Assembly: GCA_037349105.1 (NCBI GenBank)
Contig: JAYJMM010000093.1
Span: 1,674,001-1,738,000, forward strand
Reading direction: 5' to 3'
DNA length: 64,000 nucleotides
Origin: Limnomonas spitsbergensis
Lineage: Eukaryota; Chlorophyta; Chlorophyceae; Chlamydomonadales
A program made the translations under genes and the position numbers. Below are positions 12,301 through 24,639 of this stretch, piece by piece. The notes under the pieces are model-generated. The model searched no databases, was not told the origin of the DNA, and saw only the letters and a list, made by a program, of their open reading frames with translations. Every line of letters starts with the position of its first letter. Position 1 is the first letter of the stretch.

Positions 12301-15300
12301 GTGGGGGCCTGGCCACTGGCCAGCATGGTGGGGGCCTGACCACTGGCAGCATGGTGGGGGCCTGGCCACTGGCAGCATGGTGGGGGCCTGGCCACTGGCA
12401 GCATGGTGGGGGCCTGACCACTGGCAGCATGGTGGGGGCCTGACCACTGGCAGCATGGTGGGGGCCTGACCACTGGCAGCATGGTGGGGGCCTGACCACT
12501 GGCCAGCATGGTGGGGGCCTGACCACTGGCCAGCATGGTGGGGGCCTGACCACTGGCAGCATGGTGGGGGCCTGGCCACTGGCAGCATGGTGGGGGCCTG
12601 ACCACTGGCAGCATGGTGGGGGCCTGGCCACTGGCCAGCATGGTGGGGGCCTGGCCACTGGCCAGCATGGTGGGGGCCTGGCCACTGGCCAGCATGGTGG
12701 GGGCCTGACCACTGGCAGCATGGTGGGGGCCTGACCACTGGCCAGCATGGTGGGGGCCTGACCGCTGGCCAGCATGGTGGGGGCCTGACCACTGGCCAGC
12801 ATGGTGGGCCTGACCACTGGCAGCATGGTGGGGGCCTGGCCACTGGCCAGCATGGTGGGGGCCTGGCCACTGGCCAGCATGGTGGGGACCTGGCCACTGG
12901 CCAGCATGGTGGAGGCCTGACCACTGGCAGCATGGTGGGGGCCTGACCACTGGCCAGCATGGTGGGGGCCTGACCGCTGGCCAGCATGGTGGGCCTGACC
13001 ACTGGCCAGCATGGTCACGCCGTGGTGGGGGCCTGGCAACGGGCCAGCATGGTGGGGGCCTGACCACTGGCAGCATGGTGGGGACCTGACCGCTGGCCAG
13101 CATGGTGGGGGCCTGACCACTGGCCAGCATGGTGGGGACCTGGCCACTGGCCAGCATGGTGGGGGCCTGGCCACTGGCCAGCATGGTGGGGGCCTGGCCA
13201 CTGGCCAGCATGGTGGAGGCCTGGCCACTGGCCAGCATGGTCACGCCGTGGTGGGGGCCTGGCAACGGGCCAGCATGGTGGGGGCATGACCACTGGCCAG
13301 CATGGTGGGGACCTGACCGCTGGCCAGCATGGTGGGGACCTGGCCACTGGCCAGCATGGTGGGGGCCTGGCCACTGGCCAGCATGGTGGGGACCTGGCCA
13401 CTGGCCAGCATGGTGGGGGCCTGACCGCTGGCCAGCATGGTGGGGGCCTGACCACTGGCCAGCATGGTGGGGGCCTGGCCACTGTCCAGCATGGTGGAGG
13501 CCTGGCCACTGGCCAGCATGGTGGGGGCCTGGCCACTGGCCAGCATGGTGGAGGCCTGGCCACTGGCCAGCATGGTCACGCCGTGGTGGGGGCCTGGCAA
13601 CGGGCCAGCATGGTGGGGGCATGACCACTGGCAGCATGGTGGGGGCCTGACCACTGGCAGCATGGTGGGGGCCTGGCCACTGGCCAGCATGGTGGGGGCC
13701 TGACCACTGGCAGCATGGTGGGGGCCTGACCACTGGCAGCATGGTGGGGGCCTGGCCACTGGCCAGCATGGTGGGGGCCTGACCGCTGGCCAGCATGGTG
13801 GGCCTGACCGCTGGCCAGCATGGTGGGGGCCTGACCGCTGGCCAGCATGGTGGGCCTGACCACTGGCAGCATGGTGGGGGCCTGACCGCTGGCCAGCATG
13901 GTGGGGGCCTGACCACTGGCAGCATGGTGGGGGCCTGACCACTGGCAGCATGGTGGGGGCCTGGCCACTGTCCAGCATGGTGGAGGCCTGACCACTGGCA
14001 GCATGGTGGGGGCCTGGCCACTGTCCAGCATGGTGGGGGCCTGACCACTGGCCAGCATGGTGGGGGCCTGGCCACTGGCCAGCATGGTGGGGGCCTGGCC
14101 ACTGGCCAGCATGGTGGGGGCCTGACCACTGGCAGCATGGTGGGGGCCTGACCACTGGCAGCATGGTGGGGGCCTGACCACTGGCAGCATGGTGGGGGCC
14201 TGGCCACTGGCCAGCATGGTGGGGGCCTGACCGCTGGCCAGCATGGTGGGCCTGACCGCTGGCCAGCATGGTGGGGGCCTGACCACTGGCAGCATGGTGG
14301 GGGCCTGACCGCTGGCCAGCATGGTGGGGACCTGACCACTGGCCAGCATGGTGGGGGCCTGACCACTGGCCAGCATGGTGGGGGCCTGACCACTGGCCAG
14401 CATGGTGGGGGCCTGACCGCTGGCCAGCATGGTGGGGGCCTGACCACTGGCCAGCATGGTGGGGGCCTGACCACTGGCCAGCATGGTGGGGGCCTGACCA
14501 CTGGCCAGCATGGTGGGGGCCTGACCACTGGCCAGCATGGTGGGGGCCTGACCACTGGCAGCATGGTGGGGACCTGGCCACTGGCCAGCATGGTGGGGGC
14601 CTGACCGCTGGCCAGCATGGTGGGGGCCTGACCACTGGCCAGCATGGTGGGGGCCTGACCGCTGGCAGCATGGTGGGGGCCTGACCACTGGCCAGCATGG
14701 TGGGGGCCTGGCCACTGGCCAGCATGGTGGGGGCCTGACCACTGGCCAGCATGGTGGGGGCCTGACCACTGGCCAGCATGGTGGGGGCCTGGCCACTGGC
14801 CAGCATGGTGGGGGCCTGGCCACTGGCCAGCATGGTGGGGGCCTGGCCACTGGCCAGCATGGTGGGGGCATGACCACTGGCAGCATGGTGGGGGCCTGAC
14901 CGCTGGCAGCATGGTGGGGGCCTGGCCACTGGCCAGCATGGTGGGGGCCTGGCCACTGGCCAGCATGGTGGGGGCCTGACCGCTGGCCAGCATGGTGGGG
15001 GCCTGACCACTGGCAGCATGGTGGGGGCCTGACCACTGGCAGCATGGTGGGGGCCTGGCCACTGGCAGCATGGTGGGGGCCTGACCACTGGCAGCATGGT
15101 GGGGGCCTGACCACTGGCCAGCATGGTGGGGGCCTGACCGCTGGCCAGCATGGTGGGGGCCTGACCACTGGCAGCATGGTGGGGGCCTGGCCACTGGCCA
15201 GCATGGTGGGGGCCTGACCACTGGCCAGCATGGTGGGCCTGACCACTGGCAGCATGGTGGGGGCCTGGCCACTGGCCAGCATGGTGGGGGCCTGGCCACT

Positions 15301-18300
15301 GGCCAGCATGGTGGGGACCTGGCCACTGGCCAGCATGGTGGGCCTGACCACTGGCCAGCATGGTGGGGGCCTGACCACTGGCCAGCATGGTGGGGACCTG
15401 GCCACTGGCCAGCATGGTGGGGACCTGGCCACTGGCCAGCATGGTGGGGGCCTGACCACTGGCAGCATGGTGGGGGCCTGACCACTGTCCAGCATGGTGG
15501 AGGCCTGGCCACTGGCCAGCATGGTGGGGGCCTGGCCACTGTCCAGCATGGTGGGGGCCTGACCACTGGCAGCATGGTGGGGACCTGACCGCTGGCCAGC
15601 ATGGTGGGGGCCTGACCGCTGGCCAGCATGGTGGGCCTGACCACTGGCCAGCATGGTCACGCCGTGGTGGGGGCCTGGCAACGGGCCAGCATGGTGGGGG
15701 CATGACCACTGGCCAGCATGGTGGGGACCTGGCCACTGGCCAGCATGGTGGGGGCCTGACCGCTGGCCAGCATGGTGGGGGCCTGACCACTGGCCAGCAT
15801 GGTGGGGGCCTGACCACTGTCCAGCATGGTGGAGGCCTGGCCACTGGCCAGCATGGTGGGGGCATGACCACTGGCAGCATGGTGGGGGCCTGACCACTGG
15901 CCAGCATGGTGGGGGCCTGACCACTGGCAGCATGGTGGGGGCCTGACCGCTGGCCAGCATGGTGGGGGCCTGGCCACTGGCCAGCATGGTGGGGGCCTGG
16001 CCACTGGCAGCATGGTGGGGGCCTGACCACTGGCCAGCATGGTGGGGGCCTGACCACTGGCCAGCATGGTGGGGACCTGGCCACTGGCCAGCATGGTGGG
16101 GGCCTGACCGCTGGCCAGCATGGTGGGGGCCTGACCACTGGCCAGCATGGTGGGGGCCTGACCACTGGCCAGCATGGTGGGGGCCTGGCCACTGGCCAGC
16201 ATGGTGGGGGCCTGGCCACTGGCCAGCATGGTGGGGGCCTGACCACTGGCAGCATGGTGGGGGCCTGGCCACTGGCCAGCATGGTGGGGGCCTGACCGCT
16301 GGCCAGCATGGTGGGGGCCTGACCGCTGGCCAGCATGGTGGGGGCCTGGCCACTGGCCAGCATGGTGGGGGCCTGACCACTGGCCAGCATGGTGGGGGCC
16401 TGGCCACTGGCCAGCATGGTGGGGGCCTGACCGCTGGCCAGCATGGTGGGGGCCTGGCCACTGGCCAGCATGGTGGGGGCCTGGCCGCTGGCCAGCATGG
16501 TGGGGGCCTGGCCACTGGCCAGCATGGTGGGGGCCTGGCCACTGGCCAGCATGGTGGGGGCCTGACCGCTGGCCAGCATGGTGGGGGCCTGGCCACTGGC
16601 CAGCATGGTGGGGGCCTGACCACTGGCAGCATGGTGGGGGCCTGGCCACTGGCAGCATGGTGGGGGCCTGGCCACTGGCAGCATGGTGGGGGCCTGACCA
16701 CTGGCAGCATGGTGGGGGCCTGACCACTGGCAGCATGGTGGGGGCCTGGCCACTGGCCAGCATGGTGGGGGCCTGGCCACTGGCCAGCATGGTGGGGGCC
16801 TGGCCACTGGCCAGCATGGTGGGGGCCTGGCCACTGGCCAGCATGGTGGGGGCCTGGCCACTGGCCAGCATGGTGGGGGCCTGGCCGCTGGCCAGCATGG
16901 TGGGGGCCTGGCCACTGGCCAGCATGGTGGGGGCCTGGCCACTGGCCAGCATGGTGGGGGCCTGACCGCTGGCCAGCATGGTGGGGGCCTGGCCACTGGC
17001 CAGCATGGTGGGGGCCTGACCACTGGCAGCATGGTGGGGGCCTGGCCACTGGCAGCATGGTGGGGGCCTGGCCACTGGCAGCATGGTGGGGGCCTGACCA
17101 CTGGCAGCATGGTGGGGGCCTGACCACTGGCCAGCATGGTGGGGGCCTGACCACTGGCAGCATGGTGGGGGCCTGACCACTGGCCAGCATGGTGGGGGCC
17201 TGACCACTGGCCAGCATGGTGGGGGCCTGACCACTGGCCAGCATGGTGGGGGCCTGACCGCTGGCCAGCATGGTGGGGGCCTGGCCACTGGCCAGCATGG
17301 TGGAGGCCTGGCCACTGGCCAGCATGGTGGGGGCCTGGCCACTGGCAGCATGGTGGGGGCCTGGCCACTGGCCAGCATGGTGGGGGCCTGGCCACTGGCC
17401 AGCATGGTGGGGGCCTGACCACTGGCAGCATGGTGGGGGCCTGGCCACTGGCAGCATGGTGGGGGCCTGGCCACTGGCAGCATGGTGGGGGCCTGACCAC
17501 TGGCAGCATGGTGGGGGCCTGACCACTGGCAGCATGGTGGGGGCCTGACCACTGGCAGCATGGTGGGGGCCTGACCACTGGCCAGCATGGTGGGGGCCTG
17601 ACCACTGGCCAGCATGGTGGGGGCCTGACCACTGGCAGCATGGTGGGGGCCTGGCCACTGGCAGCATGGTGGGGGCCTGACCACTGGCAGCATGGTGGGG
17701 GCCTGGCCACTGGCCAGCATGGTGGGGGCCTGGCCACTGGCCAGCATGGTGGGGGCCTGGCCACTGGCCAGCATGGTGGGGGCCTGACCACTGGCAGCAT
17801 GGTGGGGGCCTGACCACTGGCCAGCATGGTGGGGGCCTGACCGCTGGCCAGCATGGTGGGGGCCTGACCACTGGCCAGCATGGTGGGCCTGACCACTGGC
17901 AGCATGGTGGGGGCCTGGCCACTGGCCAGCATGGTGGGGGCCTGGCCACTGGCCAGCATGGTGGGGACCTGGCCACTGGCCAGCATGGTGGAGGCCTGAC
18001 CACTGGCAGCATGGTGGGGGCCTGACCACTGGCCAGCATGGTGGGGGCCTGACCGCTGGCCAGCATGGTGGGCCTGACCACTGGCCAGCATGGTCACGCC
18101 GTGGTGGGGGCCTGGCAACGGGCCAGCATGGTGGGGGCCTGACCACTGGCAGCATGGTGGGGACCTGACCGCTGGCCAGCATGGTGGGGGCCTGACCACT
18201 GGCCAGCATGGTGGGGACCTGGCCACTGGCCAGCATGGTGGGGGCCTGACCGCTGGCCAGCATGGTGGGGGCCTGACCACTGGCCAGCATGGTGGGGGCC

Positions 18301-19691
18301 TGACCACTGTCCAGCATGGTGGAGGCCTGGCCACTGGCCAGCATGGTGGGGGCCTGACCACTGTCCAGCATGGTGGAGGCCTGGCCACTGGCCAGCATGG
18401 TGGGGGCCTGACCACTGTCCAGCATGGTGGGGGCCTGGCCACTGGCCAGCATGGTGGGGGCCTGGCCACTGGCCAGCATGGTGGAGGCCTGGCCACTGGC
18501 CAGCATGGTGGGGGCCTGGCCACTGGCCAGCATGGTGGGGGCCTGACCACTGGCAGCATGGTGGGGACCTGACCGCTGGCCAGCATGGTGGAGGCCTGGC
18601 CACTGGCCAGCATGGTGGGGGCCTGGCCACTGGCCAGCATGGTGGAGGCCTGGCCACTGGCCAGCATGGTGGGGGCCTGGCCACTGGCAGCATGGTGGGG
18701 GCCTGGCCACTGGCCAGCATGGTGGGGGCCTGGCCACTGGCCAGCATGGTGGGGGCCTGACCACTGGCAGCATGGTGGGGACCTGACCGCTGGCCAGCAT
18801 GGTGGGGGCCTGGCCACTGGCAGCATGGTGGGGGCCTGGCCACTGGCCAGCATGGTGGGGACCTGGCCACTGGCCAGCATGGTGGGCCTGACCACTGGCA
18901 GCATGGTGGGGGCCTGACCACTGGCAGCATGGTGGGGGCCTGGCCACTGGCCAGCATGGTGGGGACCTGGCCACTGGCCAGCATGGTGGGGGCCTGACCA
19001 CTGGCAGCATGGTGGGGGCCTGGCCACTGGCCAGCATGGTGGGGGCCTGACCACTGGCAGCATGGTGGGGGCCTGGCCACTGGCCAGCATGGTGGGGGCC
19101 TGACCACTGGCCAGCATGGTGGGGGCCTGGCCACTGGCCAGCATGGTGGGGACCTGGCCACTGGCCAGCATGGTGGGGGCCTGACCACTGGCCAGCATGG
19201 TGGGGACCTGGCCACTGGCAGCATGGTGGGGGCCTGGCCACTGGCCAGCATGGTGGGGGCCTGGCCACTGGCCAGCATGGTGGGGGCCTGACCGCTGGCC
19301 AGCATGGTGGGGGCCTGGCCACTGGCCAGCATGGTGGGGGCCTGACCACTGGCCAGCATGGTGGGGGCCTGGCCACTGGCCAGCATGGTGGGGGCCTGAC
19401 CACTGGCAGCATGGTGGGGGCCTGGCCACTGGCCAGCATGGTGGGGGCCTGGCCACTGGCCAGCATGGTGGGGGCCTGACCGCTGGCCAGCATGGTGGGG
19501 GCCTGGCCACTGGCAGCATGGTGGGGGCCTGACCACTGGCCAGCATGGTGGGGGCCTGGCCACTGGCCAGCATGGTGGGGACCTGGCCACTGGCCAGCAT
19601 GGTGGGGGCCTGGCCACTGGCCAGCATGGTGGGGACCTGGCCACTGGCCAGCATGATGGGGGCCTGGCCACTGGCTAGCATGGTGGGGTCT
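3358..19691. repeat. Giant 27-bp minisatellite, about 600 copies
   Basis: The unit is CATGGTGGGGGCCTGACC followed by ACTGGCCAG (27 bp). Variants have TGGCC for TGACC, CGCTGG for CACTGG, GGACC for GGGCC, a 26-bp form lacking one C (CTGGCAG), a shorter form CATGGTGGGCC, and a longer form with CATGGTCACGCCGTGG. Because 27 is a multiple of three and the minus-strand unit has no stop, all minus frames stay open for kilobases; these are not genes. The array ends in unique sequence at about 19,692. The strong strand asymmetry (G-rich plus strand with GGGGG runs) could permit G-quadruplex formation. Confidence 0.97.
8500..18240 (+). repeat. Higher-order duplication of ~4.68 kb within the 27-bp array
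   Basis: The order of unit variants from about 8,500 to 13,140 repeats from about 13,180 to 18,240. For example, 10,973-12,285 matches 15,653-16,965 at an offset of exactly 4,680 bases. Past about 17,130 the offset becomes 5,079, so the second copy has an extra 399 bp. A smaller repeat at offset 1,708 links about 6,660-7,080 with 8,370-8,790. The copies look nearly identical, implying very recent unequal exchange or an assembly duplication. Confidence 0.8.
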
Positions 19692-20200
19692 GATTTGTTG
19701 CTGGGAAAAAACGAACGCTGATTTCTCTGCTGCCTATTCCACTAGAGGCATATAATCGTTAATGGTAAAACCTTTCAGTGTGAAATGCCTTAGCTGGTCG
19801 TGAGGGAAATCTCATAAGATAACTGAGGTATCGTTGAGTGATTGATCCACAATTTCAAGGACACGGGGAAGAATGCACGTATCCCGTGGAAGAATGTGCA
19901 TATCCCGTTCGGGCAAGTCTAATCACCGATACCTCGGGATCCGTTAAACATCACGAAGGATTGGAAACCACACGCAGTTCTCACTTCTTACTTGTTGCCC
20001 ATCCTGTCGCCCACCTCTAGTGCCTCCCCTCAAGGAGGCTGACCTCCTCACTGAAATTCAGCAACATCTCAGCTATCTGTCAACTACCTTTCAGCTACAT
20101 TTCAGCAAGCCCTGACGCCCGTCTCCTATGTACCCCACGCAGGCTGCTGCGCTGCTCGCCGGCGGCCTGGCAGCTTCTCAGCTGCTTCCTTCGGACACAA
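19692..20200. other. Unassigned unique spacer
   Basis: Non-repetitive sequence right of the large array. I see no gene, hairpin or element; only short frames without motifs. Confidence 0.5.
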
Positions 20201-20204
20201 GCAA

Positions 20205-20530
20205 GGCAGACAGGGGACAACAGGTGTGCCACCCAACCCAGCCTCATACCCTAAAATCTGAGCTAATAACCCTAATATACAAGGGCAGGGGACAGCAGGT
20301 GCGGCAGCCAGACGTATGCCCTTAAGCCTGAGAGCTAATAACCCTAATATACAGGCGCAGCAGACAGCAGGTGTGTCACCCAACCTTTTATCTTCATGCC
20401 TGAACGCCTTGCCCTAATCTATGGGGGCACCTGACAGTAGGTATAGCTACTAGCCTTGTAACCTCAAGGCTGAGCGCCTAACCCTAATCTACAGGCGGCA
20501 GCGGACAGCAAGTACAACACCGAGCCTTGA
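20205..20530 (+). repeat. Diverged ~71-bp tandem repeat with splice-like core
   Basis: Five units are marked by GACAGCAGGTGTG-like cores near 20,217, 20,288, 20,362, 20,430 and 20,501. Each is preceded by an AACCCTAATMTACA(G) tract. In the better copies a CAG acceptor-like site, about 16 bases, and a CAG|GTGTGT donor-like site follow one another, so each unit looks like a tiny exon with flanks. No real exon is identified. Confidence 0.6.
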
Positions 20531-20570
20531 ACCCTCACTTGTTCTGTCCTCTCACATCCCACTGGCCCAA

Positions 20571-20737
20571 GTCAATGACGTTACGCCTCTGGGCCCTGCT
20601 CAAAGCTCCCACTTGCCCAAGTATGTTGCGGTGTTGCACCCTCTTACTAAAGTCATGTGACGACGTCCAACGGGACAGTTAGGCGCCCACGCGGCCGAGC
20701 CTTTTTTAGCAGGGCCCAGAGGTGTACACTGTCATCG
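20571..20737. mobile_element. Two LINE 3' tails in opposite orientation
   Basis: GTCAATGACGTTACGCC followed by TCTGGGCCCTGCTCAAA (20571-20612) is the complement of the tail of the LINE at 44.3-45.7 kb. At 20673-20737 the same tail lies in sense orientation (GTTAGGCGCCCACGCGGCC ... GGGCCCAGAGGTGTA). These are 5'-truncated retrotransposon ends, not the ends of one DNA transposon. Confidence 0.6.
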
Positions 20738-20744
20738 ACTGATG

Positions 20745-23060
20745 TGAACACTGCTGCTGGGGTGTTGCATGCTGTAGGTGCGTGTCTCTTTGACCCCCAT
20801 TCCCTGCTCTGCCCCCCGCAACATCTCACTTGGATAAAGCGTTGTAAACAGTTGCATTCCCTTCACATGACGATATGAGCACTGGTACTAGGGTTTTGTC
20901 TGCCGTAGGTGAGCACCCCCTTGCCTTGCCCTGCTCCCTGCAACATCTCATTTGGCATTTGATTGGCCTTTTTACAAACAATCCTGGTCGGTCGTTCGAA
21001 CATGCGCGGCCAGGAATTCATGACCTTCGCGTTCGTGTGACCGTGCGTTCTCTCATGTTTCAATAATTTTTGAAGTGAAAGATTTGGTGAAAGATGAAAC
21101 TGGCCAATGGTAGATTATCTCGGCCAGCGCACGGTTCGACCATTTCGACATTCCTCCTGAATTGTTTCACGACAGTTCAATGTCTACTCAGGCATTTGCT
21201 TCTTTCATTCTTCATTTCATTGGATACCGTTTCTCGGTATCAAAGCATCCCAAATGAAACATGGCACTGTCAAAACATGCGGCGCAACACGAGCCAAGCC
21301 TAATGCCGAGGCGTGCCCGAACACTACAAACAAGACCGAACTCGGTTAACAGCTGCAGCTGTCTTCTCTTGGATCTGCTTCTAAATCCGGCAGTAGTGGG
21401 GAAGCAACGTTTCATGACACGCTCATAATCGAGGACCACCAGCGCTCGCTATCAGCATAACACCTGCCGTTTTTTCTTCTACACGCGTACGCATAACAAG
21501 AGTGGATATCGCATCACGTATTCAATCAGCGCCTCCGCCCCCGCCCCCACCCCACCCCCACCCCTGCCCAACCAACACCATCATTGACCCCCGGCAAGGC
21601 CCACACCCCGAGTGCATGCCTGGGCAATCTCCCCGGATATGTTACTAGAGTTATGTGAACACTGCTAATGGGGGGTTGCATGTCGTATGTGCGTGACCTC
21701 AATCTACTCAATCCTGTCTTGTACGTACCCTGCTAACCCTGCAACATCTCACATGACTAGGTATTGCGAACGAACAGTTGCATCCTCTTACGAGAGTTAT
21801 GTGGACTACCACCCAAGAACCATGTATACACATCACCAATACTTGCCTTTCCTGATGTCTCGTCACCCTTCAGGCCGGAGCGCTTGGTATGCTATCGTGA
21901 CCATGTAATTATGGAAAGTGTTGCCGGAATGCTGGGGGTGGGGAAGACCATCCATGGACTAGACAAAATGCATCTGTTCACAAACTAGCATTAGTTGTTG
22001 CATACGTCGCCGGAGCACAACATGCAATTACAATGGCATGGGCATGTGTCAGTTGTTGTGAAGCTTTTGGTTGAAAGATGGTACAATGAGGACATAAGGC
22101 ATGTGAACTGTACATAGAAGATCTGCAAGCATTAGCTGTATCCGGAAGAAAAGCTGAAGGCTATGGCTGCTTTTACCGCTAGGCCCCGGCCCGTCGCTCC
22201 TAGCGGCGTTGCTGCTGCTTCCGCTGCCACCACAGCCGTAGTATGCAAGGGCATGGGCAAGCGCAACCACCATGTCCCTAGCCTTCAGCTCCTTATCCGG
22301 ATACGCTTGCTAGTGAAAGATCTTGTCGAACGGTCCGTGAGCCCTACGTCCTCATTGCACCATTTTACAACCTTAAGCTTCACAATAGCTGCCAAACCCA
22401 TGCCAATGTCGTTGCATGTTGTACTCCGGCGACATGTCCATCAACTGATGCTCCTTTGTGAGCAGAGACATGTTGTCTAGCCCATGGATGGTGTCTGTGA
22501 CCCCGGTAACATTTTCAATTATCACGATAGCATGCCTATCACTCTGGCCAGAAGAGTGGCGAGGCATATGGGACAATTAAGTATGGGTTGCATGTAGCAG
22601 ACGCACACCCCCATGCCCTTCCTTGCGGTATATAACATCTCACTGAAAAAAGCATTTTGAACACTTCATCGTCTGACTGCGGTGGTGTGAGCACTGCTCC
22701 TAGAGTGTTGCATGCAACACGTGAGCACCCCTTGCCCTGCCCTGCCCTGCCCTGCCCTGCCCTATCGCCTGAATCATCTCACTTGACCAAGTATTGCAAA
22801 CAATTGCATCCACTGACCTAAGGGATGTGAACGCTGCTATCAGGGTGAAACATGTCTTAGGTGTGTGACCCCCCTGCCCTGCCATGCTCCTTGCAAAATC
22901 ACACATGACCAAGCATTGTGAACAGTTGCTCCCTCTTCCCCGAGTTATGTGAAGACTGCTACGAGAGTGTGTGTGCCGTAGGTGCACACCCGTTGTTCCC
23001 TGCTCCTTGCAACATCTTACATGGCCATGTATTGTGAACAGTTACACTGAACATTGTTTT
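20745..23060 (+). repeat. Dispersed/tandem ~125-bp repeat family
   Basis: The unit contains GCAACATCTCACTTGACC, AACAGTTGCATCC, TATGTGAACACTGCT and GTGTTGCATGCCGTAGG. About two copies lie at 20,745-20,960, one at 21,655-21,800, and four diverged tandem copies at about 22,580-23,060. The copies differ at many positions, so this is an old array. No coding role is seen. Confidence 0.7.
21845..22570. repeat. Long imperfect hairpin with arms of ~300 bp
   Basis: 21,845-22,165 is the diverged complement of about 22,265-22,570. Matched segments include GGTATGCTATCGTGA, ACCATCCATGG, GTCGCCGGAGNACAACATGCA, GGCATGGG, TTGTGAAGCTT and CTGAAGGCTA. A loop of ~100 bp separates the arms. Both arms keep parts of one related reading frame, suggesting two head-to-head copies of a decayed coding fragment that I cannot identify. 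Transcription would give a long self-complementary RNA. Confidence 0.7.
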
Positions 23061-23835
23061 TACGGTATTGCAATGACCAGGGAGTTTGGCAAAGACACGG
23101 CATGCCCTACATTTTGAATTCTGGACAGATGAAACATGTAAGGCGTGGGTTGAGAGTTTTTGCATCGATAGAAATGTGTGCAATGAAATATGTAACATGC
23201 TACATCACTCTTGAAGACTTGTACGAGCAAGAAAAGAAGCGTGGCCCCCTTTAGGAGGCCCCGCTTCTTCTCCAACCCCTTAAAGACGGGTCCCGATGAT
23301 TCTCTAAAGCGCAAATGCGCCTCCCCCGTTTGGAAAGTAGCATGTGGCATTAGTCTGTCTTTCAAATGAAGTTCAGTTGCATGAGAGCGCGCTGCTTTTT
23401 AGAGAGGACCCATCAACACAAACACAATAATGTTGACGTTCATTATGATGATGATGTACGTTGCCACGCTTTTGTCTATTTATTGGGAACCGGGGTACCC
23501 TATGCACGTGGACGGGGGTCCAAAATAACAGAGAGAAAAAGTTTTGGCAGGCCTGGTCCGGCACTATTCTTTGCCAATGGAAACACAATTTGGTCGGTTG
23601 CCGGCAGTTGCCCCGTTGAACCTTCCATGGAAACACAATGTTGGATTTGCGATTAGATCCTGATGTTTCTGAACCAAGTTCGTACATCTATTGCCCGTTT
23701 TGAAAAACAATCCAGGTCGGTCGTTCGAACATGAATTGTTTGGGATTTTGGCATCTTGTTGACATAAAAATGAAGCACGCACCAAGGTACGGCAAGGACA
23801 ATGGCAGGACACTGAATCTCATTTCGCTTGTTTCA
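23060..23835. other. Unassigned region
   Basis: No gene is recognised. A short imperfect hairpin lies at about 23,238-23,270 (GAAGCG...CGCTTC). A near-repeat of TGGAAACACAAT occurs at 23,577 and 23,627. The reading frames are short and lack motifs. Confidence 0.4.
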
Positions 23836-23995
23836 ATAACGCTAATAACGCTACACCTCTGTGCCCGCTCAAAGCTCGGCGGCGTAGGCGCCCAACTGTT
23901 CAGATGGGAGAAAAGAAGAAACTAAAAGGAGGAGGGGGGGAAAGGAACAAAAGGAAAGGCCGGGAAGGCAAAGAAGACCAAGTCCGACAGCCTCG
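23836..23995 (-). mobile_element. LINE 3' end fragment
   Basis: Read on the minus strand this matches the 3' untranslated end of the LINE at 44.27-45.66 kb: the tract complementary to GGGAAGGCAAAGAAGACC, then the complement of GGCGCCCAACTGTTCAGA, ending in the complement of CTACACCTCTG. It carries no open reading frame. Confidence 0.6.
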
Positions 23996-24106
23996 CTTGT
24001 GTAATGGATTCAGCCTGGGACTCAGCCTCTCTTATGCCTGCCAGGAGATAAGATTTGCTTTGTTACCATGGCTCAGCCAGCCTACGAGAGTTTGACGACG
24101 TTTTAT

Positions 24107-24539
24107 TAGACCATTCACTCTGTGCCATATCCGAGTTCGGTTGACAGAGGGAGACCTCCGTGGTGGGTCGATGGTGTATTTTGGCTCTGAATTCTCTAGA
24201 CCCTCAGTTCTCTATAATTCTGGGCCATCAGAATGACAGATTCATAGGGTATTAATTGCAACATTTTGATGTGACGAGCACCCTAGCCCGTTCCCTGGAA
24301 AACGAAGATCATTGGTCATTCAAAATCATGACAAATGACGTGTGCCAATCACACCATTACAGTATTCTGCTCAGGATGGACAGAAGATTCTCCTTTTGTC
24401 CATCCCGCTTATGAAACAAACTGAGATCGGTGTCTTTCCTGGACGCTCTGGGCTGACAGGGCCCATATACACTAATCGACCCACCACGGAGGTGTCCCCT
24501 GTTAACCAAACTCAGATATGGCACGGAGTGAATGGTCTA
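24107..24539. mobile_element. MITE with ~68-bp terminal inverted repeats
   Basis: 24107-24174 and 24472-24539 are inverted copies, about 84% alike by eye. The outer ends read TAGACCATTCACTC and its complement; the inner shared block is CCTCCGTGGTGGGTCGAT. A TA flanks both ends, as for Tc1/mariner-type elements. The ~300-bp interior has no coding capacity. Confidence 0.65.
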
Positions 24540-24568
24540 TGATATGCTGTGTTGTTTCAACCTCTCGC

Positions 24569-24634
24569 ACTTATTCAAATGGGCGGCCGAGGTTTGAGCG
24601 GGCCCAGAGGTGTAACGTTATTGACTTATTCAAA
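24569..24634 (+). mobile_element. Ultra-short LINE tail insertion with 11-bp target duplication
   Basis: ACTTATTCAAA occurs at 24569-24579 and again at 24624-24634. The 44 bases between them are the sense 3' tail of the LINE family (GGCGGCCGAGG ... GGGCCCAGAGGTGTAACG). A direct repeat around a 3'-terminal fragment is the signature of target-primed reverse transcription with extreme 5' truncation. Confidence 0.75.
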
Positions 24635-24639
24635 AGGTG

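Noticed and set aside
3387..19681. Minus-strand reading frames of 900-2,146 codons (MLASGQAPT, PCWPVVRPP and AGQWSGPHH repeats)
   Set aside because: The 27-bp unit is a multiple of three with no stop in any minus frame, so all frames are open. Frame-shifting 26-bp variants switch between them freely, which a selected protein would not tolerate.
20571..20737. Inverted GGGCCCAGAGGTGTAACG ends read as terminal repeats of one DNA transposon
   Set aside because: Elsewhere the same end occurs singly with its own target duplication and matches the 3' end of a LINE, so pairs in inverted orientation are independent retrotransposon tails.
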